This document shows positions 54,216-64,000 of a stretch of DNA of 64,000 bases, piece after piece. A model generated the notes under the pieces. That model saw only the letters and a list, made by a program, of their open reading frames with translations. It searched no databases and was not told where the DNA came from. Source of the stretch: Pomphorhynchus laevis. Its lineage: Eukaryota; Acanthocephala; Palaeacanthocephala; Echinorhynchida; Pomphorhynchidae. Position numbers and translations under genes: made by a program. Numbering within the stretch: the first letter of the stretch is position 1; every line of letters starts with the position of its first letter. The DNA lies in the NCBI GenBank assembly GCA_012934845.2, contig WNNJ02000525.1, forward strand, positions 27,513 through 91,512, written 5' to 3'.

Positions 54216-55924
54216 ACAATAATTATTCAGATATAAGTAGAAAATTTAATTTAAGTAATATAAATTTTAATTGCTCAATTGTATTTAATGCATATATTTC
54301 ACATAAACATGATATGTCGCAATTACACTGGTAATTTCAACCTAAATTATTGAACCAATTCGTGTATAATGGTTTTTCTAGTAAAAATAAATCCTCTCTC
54401 ATTTTCTCTCAATGATATAGAAAATTATAAATAATTATTGGAGCTGGATCAAAGAAAAGAAGAAATATCAAATAATATTCTCCTTATTTCTTTGATCCAG
54501 ATTCAATAATTCTTAATTTTTAAACTATAATAAATTAAAAAAATTACAATAAACTTTTATTTGCAAATGTAAATGGTAACGAACACAATCACCGTCATTT
54601 CGAACAAATAAAACAGATGTCGATCAAGTGCATTGCTAACAAAATTATTATTTATGGAACGTAAAATTTTGATAATATTTTTTTGTCGTATACCAAATAA
54701 AATTTTTTATATTTTAAATACTTTTATATTTCAATATTTTCATTTTACAAATGAACATATTGTTGGTTCGGAATTCCTGAATGAAATAAAGTTAATACCA
54801 TAATTAATAAACTTATTTCGCACTGCATTGTGTTATGATTAATAACAAAATACAAATCAATGAAAGACCAATATGTAATTAAGAAAGCGTCTAGGTAAAG
54901 TCTGCAAATCCTTCTCGATCATCATGAAGTCCATCTGCTTAATGTTAATTTCATTAATTGGATTGTCACATCGATTCGAATTAGTTTCGATTTCTGCAGT
55001 GGTGGTAGACTCTACAATTTTGATACCTTTCAATATTAGAAAAACTGTTTTATCTTGATGACAATTTGGCCTGTTATGGTATAATGTCAAAGCTCTAATG
55101 TACAAACTATAATCTTGGTGTGACAACTTTAATTACCTTGCAATAATAATTAATCAACGTAAACGTTTTCTAAAAGCATTCAAAGAGACACCTTTGCAAA
55201 AATAAGCAGCTGTAAATTAAACTCGCAGCTAATAAGTTCCAGTAATTTAAAGATATTTTTCGTGAATTGTAAGTTTTACCTTGGGAAGTGATGTTAACAT
55301 TACCATCGTACGATCAATTGTTATCTATATTTATAAAGAGGAGAAATCACTATGACCATATATAAGGGTGATCATTATGTAGTTATATACAGATTCAATG
55401 ATCTCCTGATCACATCAGTGTTATATAAGGAATTGCTATTCGATTTAAATTAATCGCTATTTGTTCCTATCCCATTCGCAAATAACGGGCAATTGTTGAC
55501 GAAAATTCGAAATTTTCATCGGTAACTGCTTTTTCATTTCTAAATTTTCGTCGAGAATTTAATTTTCGTTAATTTGTTCATATGATGTACGTTTGATCCC
55601 GTTTATGTTAGCACAGTTAGAGTAAAAATAAACTAATGTTTTATTGTTCTGCTCCAAAATTTCAAATTAAAAATGGATAAGTTATTTTTAGTATTTTTAT
55701 TTATTAAAATCTAATTTTTCGGAGACCTGTCAGCATCGAACCAAAAAATAATGCATGTTTTGATATAAAAAAAGAAGTGTTCAATAGTAATTAACTGATA
55801 AGTGCAGCTTATAGAACAGCTTCTTAATTATTTTCTACAAGTTAGACGGATTTTAGCTGTGTACAACTACTTTTTCGTCAAATGTTGTGTATTATCAAGT
55901 TTGACAAGAAAAAGGAGAAGTAAA
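54216..55924. other. AT-rich region, one unassigned frame
   Basis: The minus frame 54857-55126 (89 codons, HQDYSLYIRALTLYHNRP, STTTAEIETNSNRCDNP) looks less AT-biased than its surroundings, but no motif is recognised. The remainder is empty. Confidence 0.3.
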
Positions 55925-56479
55925 TAAGTAAATCTCTCAGCCAGCTGCTGAGAGATTTTGCTCTCAGCAGCTGGCGAAATTTAATAATAAATTAGTGTTT
56001 ATTAATTCTGCTCTAAAAATTTCACGTGGAGGATTGAAAAAAATTGATTTATCAATTCTCCACAGGATTGACACTTTAAATCCTGTGGAGGATTTCAAGT
56101 ATCATGGGGTATTGATCTCGAGGGACGGCAGGAACACGGGCAAAGCTTTCGGTTTACCACGCAATTTTCGTTCCGATCTTAACCTATGGTCATTAGCTTT
56201 GGGTTATGACCGAAAGGATAATGTCTCGGATACAGGAGACCGAGATTAGGTTCCTTCGCGTTGGCCAATCTTAGGCTTAGAAATAAGTCAATTCAGCTAA
56301 CTGAGTCTACTTATTAAATATAATAATGCTAAATTAATAAATCAAAATTTAATAATTAGTAAATAATTATTTACTAATTATTAATTAGTAAATAATTATT
56401 ACTCCTGACCAAAAACATAATTCGCAAAGTTGCAACGTGGCTTTTCGCACATTTAATTTCAAGATGTAGCTGAAAAGAC

Positions 56480-57250
56480 CATATACTCGTCAATAGAAAT
56501 ATGCGTGTATTGGTTGTTGACCTCAATCTTCTGATTGTTTAAACTAACTTTGTCATCATAGCACATCTACCATATCAAATCTGATTTGCCCTTTCGATAT
56601 TTACTTTAAGGAGATTATCTGAACTGTTAGCTATAACATTTGTTGAGTATTGAGCTGATTTTAGATCGCTTGCTAGACTAACCCAGTCATCAACATAAAG
56701 AACAGAGCTTAATGTTTGGCGTTCGTTCCACGACTGAGACTGCAAATCGTGTACAAATAATATTATATTAATGTTATAACAAATTATATTACTTATACAA
56801 CTTCCATATTTATATAAATATCCATATATAGGATAAATATAACATATCATCATATTATAATATGTTAATTTATAATATTATAAATTAACATATTATAATA
56901 TTATCCTATATAAATATTATATAGGATAATATTATATAGGATAATATTATATAATATTATAATATTATATAAATATTATACAGTATAAGGAATTGAGGAA
57001 GACTTTAAGGAAGACTCAACTCTAATTCACCACGACAGACCTGTACAAAGAACGCATTGCTGATTTAGCTGCACTAATCCGCTTCTCAATCTCCTTTATG
57101 TTCCTTCTGTTCCTCGAGAACAATACCCCAAGATACTTGAAATTCTCCACACAAGGAAGAACCTTTTCCCCAATCCGGGTTGACATTTACACCTGAATCC
57201 GAGACAAACACATAGAAACAGTCTTGGAGCAACGGATAGTTCCATTCTAA
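56480..57250 (-). pseudogene. LINE reverse-transcriptase scraps, rearranged
   Basis: Two minus-strand pieces of one LINE type lie in the wrong order. The motif C piece (SVLYVDDWVSLASDLKSAQ, 56575-56853) lies 3' of the thumb piece (CVENFKYLGVLFSRNRRNIK, about 57190-57040). A plus-strand partner of the thumb piece is at 56060-56160. The order shows rearrangement after insertion. The family is probably RTE-like or related, judged from FKYLGVL. Confidence 0.5.
56850..56985. repeat. AT palindromes
   Basis: A perfect long palindrome (arms AATATTATAATATGTTAATT and its complement, around TATAATATTATA) is followed by a TATAGGATAATATTA repeat. It probably arose by slippage and has no gene association. 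Confidence 0.75.
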
Positions 57251-57600
57251 TAGCAATTCCCAACTTTAAGCACAACTTGAAATTTTAGAGCAAAATTAAT
57301 AAACACTAATTTATTATTATATTTCGCCAGCTGCTGGGAACAAAATCAGAAACAAAACGTACAATTTAATATTTATAACAAAGTAAAATTAATTAATATT
57401 AATTATTAATTATAATGATTAAGATAATTTAATTTATTCATTATATTTATTAAGTTTAATAAATGTCTAATACTTTTAGTAAATACACAGTATTTATTGC
57501 TAAATACTTTTCTATTTTATTTACTTTTTTGAATTTTAGAGCAGGATGGATAAAACCCTATATATTTCGCTAGCTGCTGCTAGTATCATCAGAAGTAAAA

Positions 57601-58552
57601 TGTAAAATGTTCTCATCAAATTGTACGAATTGAACAATTTGATGAACAAATTGGAGAACAATTTGTTTATATATTGACCAAATTTATAAACGGTTTTATT
57701 GATCCTGGTCCAAAATCTCGTTAAAATATAGTATACATCTTGTTTATGATTGCCATCTATTTGTTAAATTTAAATTTAATAATTATGATAATTTAATAAT
57801 ATAATTTATTAATTATATTTATTAATTTTAATAAATGTCTAATACATTAAGTAAATACACATTATTTACTAAAAGTAACTACATCAAAACTGAATACTTG
57901 AGAATATAGTTCATTGCTAAAGATATTTGATAGGATGTGACTTTTTCTCTATAAACAAGAGAAGAAAATATTCTAATTAATTCGAGTTTATTTTTAAATT
58001 GCAAAATACGTTTTTGAATAAACTTTTATGATTTTAGTGAATTTAGTAAAATTTTGTCAGACAACAATCCACTTAGATCAATTTCACTTGACGCGTTTGC
58101 ATAATCGCTTTTAAATTTGACGATATGTCATATATTAATTGAAATTCCAATCAACGAACAATAAATATCGATAATTGACAGGGAAGATACTTTTTGCGAA
58201 AACTCTTTTTGTATTCTAAATATTCATTGCATATATTGATCTTTTATAATATTATAATATTATAAATATTACAATATAATATAATATTATATGTTTGATG
58301 ATGACAATTGCCGAGAATTCAGCGCATGATATTGAGCACATCGGATGCGGACTTAATGTGTCGTGTTGAGGAGAGAGAACATGAAATGAACCAGATAAAT
58401 GATAATGCCCTATTTATGCTTTTGTGTCGTGACGAATTCGTGATTAGCCTTGTACACATAAATACATTTTATATGCATAAATACGCTATTCTATAATTAA
58501 TTGGTAGATTTTTACTTTAGTGCTATGAACCTCGTACCAATTCGTAGTAGTG
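57601..58552. other. Non-coding gap
   Basis: AT-rich, with a duplicated segment (AAATGTCTAATAC-TTTAGTAAATACACA at about 57461-57492 and 57833-57866). No gene was seen. Confidence 0.5.
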
Positions 58553-59110
58553 CATTAAACGTTTTCTTCTTAGGATTAAAAGATCAGTTGCCCTCATCCA
58601 ATCTTGTTTTAAACTCCGAAAAATCTCAGGTGCTCGTCTTCCATGGCGTCCCTGCAACAAAGAAAAAACTTAAGAGACTAGCACTCTCTGCAATGTCCTC
58701 CGTTTTGCAGCCTCAGCTACTCCCAATCTTCACGAGTCGAGTAAAATATCTGGGGTTCACCGTTACGGTGAGTTGGTCGGCAAAAGCTGACCTGGATAGA
58801 CTTAAACGTATATTGAAGAGAGCCGTGTGGGCCCTTAAACGGGCTCAGCATCTGTCATTGAATGGGAAAACCCAAGTACGCCTTTGGGACACTTGGGCTA
58901 TCTCGGAATTAGTCTTCTTTTCAAGAGGACGTCTCCCAGAGCAAAGACTAAGATTTCTCAAGATCCTCATATTAAGATTACCGACCATAGTCCGTCTCGA
59001 CTGGATTCTTAGGGGTGTGAGAGACCTAAGTTCTTTTAATTCATGTCTTATTTTTATCGGTTATATTTATTCTTTTAACAAAATCCTTACTTACTTATTT
59101 AACGGTTATA
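58553..59110 (+). mobile_element. Jockey-like LINE 3' fragment
   Basis: The frame 58501-59166 contains KDQLPSSNLVLNSEKSQVL, KKLKRLALSAM, VKYLGFTVTVSWSAKADL and RLPTIVRLDW, all matching the RT thumb and C-terminus of the 3238-7058 LINE. The sequence jumps from RGVRDL to the 3' UTR, so about 20 terminal codons and part of the UTR are deleted. It ends ATCCTTACTTACTTATTT, the family tail. It is 5' truncated just after motif C. The frame is otherwise open, so it is relatively young. Confidence 0.85.
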
Positions 59111-62035
59111 TCTGCAGAAACTTGTTTTATTGTCATGCTGTTTTATTGACCTGTATATTTTGTTAATGACCTCGGTTGCAAATACATTTGCTTATATGCA
59201 TTTAAGGTGGTATTTGTGACTTTTCCAGCATGGGACTAATTCTCTTTTGTGATAAAGCCAAGTAAATTGTACGAACAGTTTGATATCGAAATATAAATTA
59301 TTATGCTCGTTAAATTATTTTAATGATCCAACTGCAAGAACTTTGGAAAATTAATTCAAATAAAATATTTTGTGATGTCATATCTTTAATTTTTTGAAAG
59401 TTTTTATCCAAATATCAAAAGTGGTTGCAAAGTTCAAGAATCGTTCGAAGTACGAAACTTCAAAATTTAGAAATCTATCGATTATTGTTCTTTATAAAAA
59501 ATCTGTTTGTAAAGATTTTACTCTGAAATGGCAATAAAATCAGATTACAATGTTTGAATTGATTCTGATGACCAATTTTATAAAATTTTATAGCAATTGT
59601 GTAATCAAGAAATCTTGTATAAATATAAGAAAAACTTTATATAAAGATAAGTTATTTTCCTCGTAACAACTTGGATGTCAATAAGTTTAATAATTTATCT
59701 TAATATTTTAAGATTATATTATATTATATTTTAAGATTAAAAAGTTAAAACTTTTTTAACTTTATATGTTATATGTTTTTAAGTCTAAGTTCGCGTAATA
59801 AATGTTTTATTGATCTATATAAACATAAATTAAATACTTAATAATTTATATTATTAAATTTTGTTATTATAAATATACTTTCTGTACAATTCGGAATTTA
59901 CGAACAGAATAGCCTTACTGTACTACTGAACAGACTATAACTTTTTCCATTATCCAAAAAAGACTATAACTTTTTAAACTTTATAATGCTTATGCAACTT
60001 CAAGAAAGTTGCATAAATTCTTAAATTACATGATTTTTAATGTTGAAATATGAATATATTATATTCGTAAATGATTCATAATATATGAATATATTTTATT
60101 CTAAACTATGAATATATTTTATGAATATATTATGTCTAAAATATGAATACAAATATATAAATTATAATATAATTAAAATATATAAATATTAATTATAAAT
60201 TAAATTAATTAATTTTTATTTATTAAAAAATATTAATTTATATAAACATTATAAAAGTACATTTTATATGATAAATTATTACAATCAGCGAGAATTGAGT
60301 AATTTTTGATTTAAAATTGATATTAAATATTAATATTTAAAATTAATTATTTTTGAGTTAATAATTTTAATATTAAATTGTATTCAATAAATAATTTATA
60401 CATTCGAGCATGGAATTTGACATAAGTTTCTTTCTCCTTTTTTCAGACATCAAGAATCTTCTACTGAGAAATAAATCTTAAAAGAGAAAATATGAAAAAT
60501 AAAATTTTTATTTAAATTTCATAGTTTAATTTCAAATATGAGAAGATGCTACTTTGTTAAATATGTTATTATGAATAAACTCAAATTAATATAATCTTTA
60601 TTATTTGAAACGCTTATATGAACAAATGATTAAATTTTATTATCAAATTTTAAATTAAATTTGTTTATAAATTTATTAAATTTATTAAATATGCTATAAT
60701 GTGTGTATATTATATTATAATATAATCAATATTTTAAATTAAATTTGTTTATAAAATATTAAATTTATTAAATATGCTATAATATGTGTATATTATATTA
60801 TAATATAATCAATATAAATTTTACATTAAAATTTATAACGTCAAATGTTTACTGGTTTAAATGTAATCAAAATTTGCCAAAGTCGATAATAAAGTAATCT
60901 TTATATTTCCGGGAATTTCTTAATATTTGCTTCAGAAGAGTTTTATTCGAATTTTGTCTTATAAATTCAATTATAAAATATTACTTCAGAAATTTTCTAA
61001 TTAAAATGCAAATTGTCTTCAAGAAAATCGCAAATTAAAATATTTAATGAAATAATTAACTATCAATTAATAATTATTAATTGATAATCAATTATTATAA
61101 TTTGCTTAAGAGAAAATATTTTTGGTCATACAATTTTAAAATTTTTATATATTTTAAAAACTAACTTATGATTGAATAATTGATTTATGATTTAACTAAA
61201 TATAATGACTGTTGCCTATGAAAGATATTTACAGTCACTATCAAACATTTGAATAGTTAAGATTAACCACCAAAAAATTAGATAAGTGTTTTAATCTTAA
61301 ATGTTTACTAGATAATTATATATTGCTTTTTTGCGTATTTTAATTTTTTAATTTGATCTTTTGTTGAAAAATTATATTTAATTTTAATTGCAATTTTACG
61401 ATTGAATTTTACTTTTAGATGCATATTGTCTTTTTGTATTTTGAGTCATTTAATGATATCAGCATATTTTTAAGATAAAGATGTTAAGGGTACCTTAAAA
61501 AGTTCTTATTAAATATTATTAATTATTTTAAATTTATCAAATAATAAAATTAATTTATTATTTGATGAAACGAAAAGATCTACTTTTATAAAGATTTTTT
61601 AAGATACAATCGTTTGTTCTTTCAGATTTTTGCATTAGTATTTAGTTTATACAACCTGTTTTTGCTTAAATAAAACATTCAAGACAAAATTTAATATTTA
61701 ATAAAACATTAAATATTAAATGTTATCAAAACATTTAATATTTTCGTCTGTAGCGGTAAATATAAATCTTCGTCATTAGAATTTGCTTTCAAAGATAATG
61801 TCAAATAGAATTTAAATAATTTAATAATAAATAATTAAATAATTATAAATAATTAATACCCGTTATATAAGATTTTATAATTTTAATTATTGACATAATA
61901 TTGTAATTTTTTAACATAATAATTTTTTCAATTATTTTCCAAACTTTTATTATTTTTTTGAGTCCTAATATTCGCGGTTTCATTTGTTAAAATAATAATC
62001 GTTGTAAGATTTTATAATCTTATAAGATTTATAAG
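59111..62035. repeat. Long AT-rich region with a tandem duplication
   Basis: A unit of about 79 bases (TTAAATATGCTATAATRTGT, GTATATTATATTATAATATA) is present twice at 60655-60812. No protein, RNA or TE signature was recognised over nearly 3 kb. Confidence 0.6.
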
Positions 62036-62400
62036 ATTTTTTATGAATTGACTAATAAATAATAGACGATGTATCATAATACGGATGAGATGTCATAAGG
62101 AGGAACTGCTATGCTATCAGGTTTCGCCCCTTATATTGTTATACTAAATAATAAATAATTTCAAATAATATATTATTATATAATATTTTATACACTTTAC
62201 ATAAAGTTAAAATTTAAAATACTCAAGTGTTTTTCTTTAGAGGTAAAAATTAATAAAAATCAATTTTTATGAATTGACTACACGATGACTGACTTGCGAT
62301 TTTTTATTTTACACGATGTATAAAATAAGTATTATAGGTCATCAGGAAAATGACCCATAATCCTTCTGAGTTAACTCATCAGATGATAAGTTTCTAATTT
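62036..62400 (+). repeat. Two partial copies of dispersed repeat R
   Basis: The 3' part at 62044-62133 (GAATTGACTAATAAATAATA, GAACTGCTATGCTATCAGGTTTCGCCCC) and a diverged piece at 62265-62365 (ATTTTTATGAATTGACTA ... AGGTCATCAGGAA). The 5' starts are missing or too diverged to place. Confidence 0.65.
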
Positions 62401-62499
62401 GAAAACTCTAATACTCAGTTTCCAAAATTCGATATTTCATTCTTGGGTCTGATAAAAATCGCAAGGATAACCTCATCGAGAAACACAATGTTTTACTCT

Positions 62500-62880
62500 T
62501 TACATTAGTAAGCAGCTCATAAAATGGATTTGCTCATACTCAATGTACTTTTGGATTGTCGAAGTTTCGTTTATTCTTTCAGGAATAGCATCTAAGCATT
62601 TAAAGCTGTAATAAAACTGCTTTAAAAAACGGTCAGTAGTGTTTAAAGATACATTGCATAATTCGTTGTGCAATTTTCCCTCAACTACATCAATACAAGA
62701 AACGCGTAATTGTCCATCCAAGAGATTAATTCTTCTCTTAGATTTTGAAACAGTAAGGGTTCTCATATCCCTGGCTTCGGCGCTAACATTAGAATTTTCC
62801 GATAACCCAAATTTTGATTGTAGCAACAATGCTTCTAGGCATTTCCATGGTCTGCGCGATAGAAATAATTCAAAGTTCAT
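62500..62880 (-). CDS. Unassigned 126-codon ORF, possible host exon
   Basis: This is the longest open frame in the last 3.5 kb, with balanced amino-acid use: LFLSRRPWKCLEALLLQ, DMRTLTVSKSKRRIN, CIDVVEGKLHNELCNVSL, FLKQFYYSFKCLDAIPER. There are no transposon motifs. The ATG at 62878-62880 has an A-rich context, and the frame ends in TAA at 62500-62502. G+C is higher than in the flanks. It lies between copies of repeat R. It could be a host exon, a small gene or the remnant of an unrecognised element. No family was recognised. Confidence 0.3.
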   Translation of the reverse strand: MNFELFLSRRPWKCLEALLLQSKFGLSENSNVSAEARDMRTLTVSKSKRRINLLDGQLRVSCIDVVEGKLHNELCNVSLNTTDRFLKQFYYSFKCLDAIPERINETSTIQKYIEYEQIHFMSCLLM

Positions 62881-62974
62881 TTAAGCTTATTGATATCATT
62901 TTGGCCCTGCCTTCAGAAGATCCAGTTGTTTTTGTGACGATCGTTGGTATCCCTTCCAACCCCTCCGTTTTTAG

Positions 62975-63195
62975 TGGTCAGTTTTTCAACTAGCTGAGTA
63001 TACATATTAAAGATAATAATAAATAACATTTTTATAATTAAATAATAAATAAATAATAAATAATAAATAATTGCTATAAGATTTTATATAATTCATATTC
63101 ATATTTATTCATTTTATAATTCATATTCATATTTATGATTAAAATTGAAATTTAAAATGAAAATCAATTTTAATGAATTGACTAATAAATTATAA
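62975..63195 (+). repeat. Diverged copy of dispersed repeat R
   Basis: It begins TCAACTAGCTGAGTATACATATT and ends in AAAATCAATTTTAATGAATTGACTAATAAAT; the conserved GGCCCC end is missing. Confidence 0.6.
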
Positions 63196-64000
63196 ATTTG
63201 AACATTTTAATTTCTGCATATTTTTGACATTCAATTTTTTTCAATTTCGCCTCATTTTTCATATTATAATGCGTTGCGTATTCTTATAGATAATGTGAAA
63301 ATAAAGATGTTCAATTTGATAGAGTTACTTGCAATTGAATTTTTAATGTTCATTTCCGACCTGTGGTGTATTTAGATGACGTGCAGCAGACATGCTGAAG
63401 GATCAACCAGTACAACAGTCGATTCACGACTGGAAGGTGTCTGTTTGAATATAATTGTTCTTTTTTATAACCGACAGTAAATTGTTTCCTCCCTCAAGTG
63501 TCGTTTAACTGGCGACGGCACAATTTTAAAAACACTTACTATTTAAACTTCAATAGCTACCACATTCAAACGGTTTTATTGCTGCTCTCTTTTTCTAGGT
63601 GATGTATACTTATTGACAATTGTTACTGTTATACAGCCTAAGCATCGAAAGAAAAGACAGTTGTCTTCTTTATTCTGCTGTCCTGTTGCCATTTTTCGTA
63701 TCGTTGCAACTACTGCTTTGTTTTCTTTCAATTCGCTAAAACTGGATTTACAGCGAAATAGACAAAACATCGGACTTCTGCAGCACCGATATAATAGTAT
63801 GAAGAGAGAAACCTATTCCATTGTTTAATATAATCGCTTTTGATTAAAAAAGAAGCCTTAAGCTAAAAATTCATGTCGTACACTACAAATCTGGATCATT
63901 CCGTTGCTTTCAGTATAACTTTTTTCACGAATATTCGCGAATAAATGTAGCGAGTACACACGAAACTGCGCAGTTCTACTGAACATTTTTCGAAATCAGG
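63196..64000. other. Region without recognised features
   Basis: 63340-63960 has more normal base composition (for example 63360-63440), but no frame longer than 71 codons and no motif that I know. It could hold UTR or regulatory sequence of a gene outside the window; I cannot support more. Confidence 0.35.

Larger units (their letters stand above)
55925..57600. repeat. Cluster of inverted terminal-type repeats enclosing LINE scraps
   Basis: Three copies share AGCAGCTGGCGAAAT ... TAATAAATTAGTGTTTATTAATT-TGCTCTAAAA: plus strand at 55958-56025, minus at 57345-57288, and minus at 57598-57533 (diverged; starts CTGATGATACTAGC). Each has an AGC/GCT stem and GAAA box after a CTGAT-type box, resembling eroded hammerheads of PLE ends. 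Enclosed are RT thumb scraps (VEDFKYHGVLISRDGRN at 56085-56135 plus; VENFKYLGVLFSR at about 57160 minus) and SVLYVDDWVSLA at 56690 minus. Repeat R starts at 56287. Confidence 0.55.

Noticed and set aside
56850-56985. AT palindromes as replication origins or regulatory cruciforms
   Set aside because: Such palindromes are common in AT-rich DNA, and nothing next to them supports a function.

Overview
This is an AT-rich, intron-bearing-type (eukaryotic) genomic segment from an invertebrate animal. Almost everything recognisable in it is transposable-element debris. The mix points to a protostome: Jockey-like LINEs whose ORF1 has three zinc knuckles, CR1-like LINEs with a PHD-like ORF1, RTE LINEs, Penelope-like elements (PLEs), and small hammerhead-ribozyme elements. 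I cannot name the species. I see no bacterial operons, no convincing tRNA or rRNA gene, no CRISPR array and no clearly recognisable host gene. Only a few small, unassigned open frames might be host exons.

Layout. 1-8.2 kb: two near-identical Jockey-like LINEs in head-to-head orientation (the left one cut by the window edge), then a third, 5'-truncated copy facing them. 8.3-8.75 kb: a LINE C-terminal relic. 9.0-13.3 kb: a nearly complete CR1-like LINE on the minus strand. 13.5-20 kb: CR1 debris and a possible tRNA-derived SINE. 20-24.6 kb: AT-rich non-coding DNA with a short tandem family and one transposon protein fragment. 24.6-31.2 kb: a Penelope zone with one plus-strand relic and two minus-strand relics. 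Inside it sits a tandem array (344-bp period) carrying hammerhead ribozymes, plus several fold-back structures with hammerhead-like cores. 32.3-38.5 kb: CR1, Jockey-like and RTE fragments, including a nested insertion. 39.8-41.8 kb: a small membrane-protein-like frame, a dispersed repeat family and an RTE-derived short element. 43.16-44.78 kb: a second, unrelated hammerhead family (315/304-bp period, type III) in tandem and inverted copies. 45.5-47.8 kb: two more RTE-derived short elements. 49.6-51.6 kb: a CR1-superfamily LINE relic. 54-57.6 kb: inverted terminal-repeat relics with hammerhead-like cores and LINE scraps. 58.5-59.1 kb: a Jockey-like fragment. The remainder is AT-rich sequence with simple repeats.

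How the parts relate. The LINEs are autonomous-type families, now broken, and the short RTE-derived elements look like their non-autonomous derivatives. The two ribozyme families look like animal retrozymes: small tandem elements whose RNA should self-cleave into monomers and could circularise. Retrozymes are thought to borrow PLE machinery, and PLE reverse-transcriptase and GIY-YIG relics lie within 1-5 kb of the first array. At 26.2 kb and 43.5-43.7 kb the complete hammerhead core, all three helices and the GUC cleavage triplet can be read directly. These are the most interesting features in the window.
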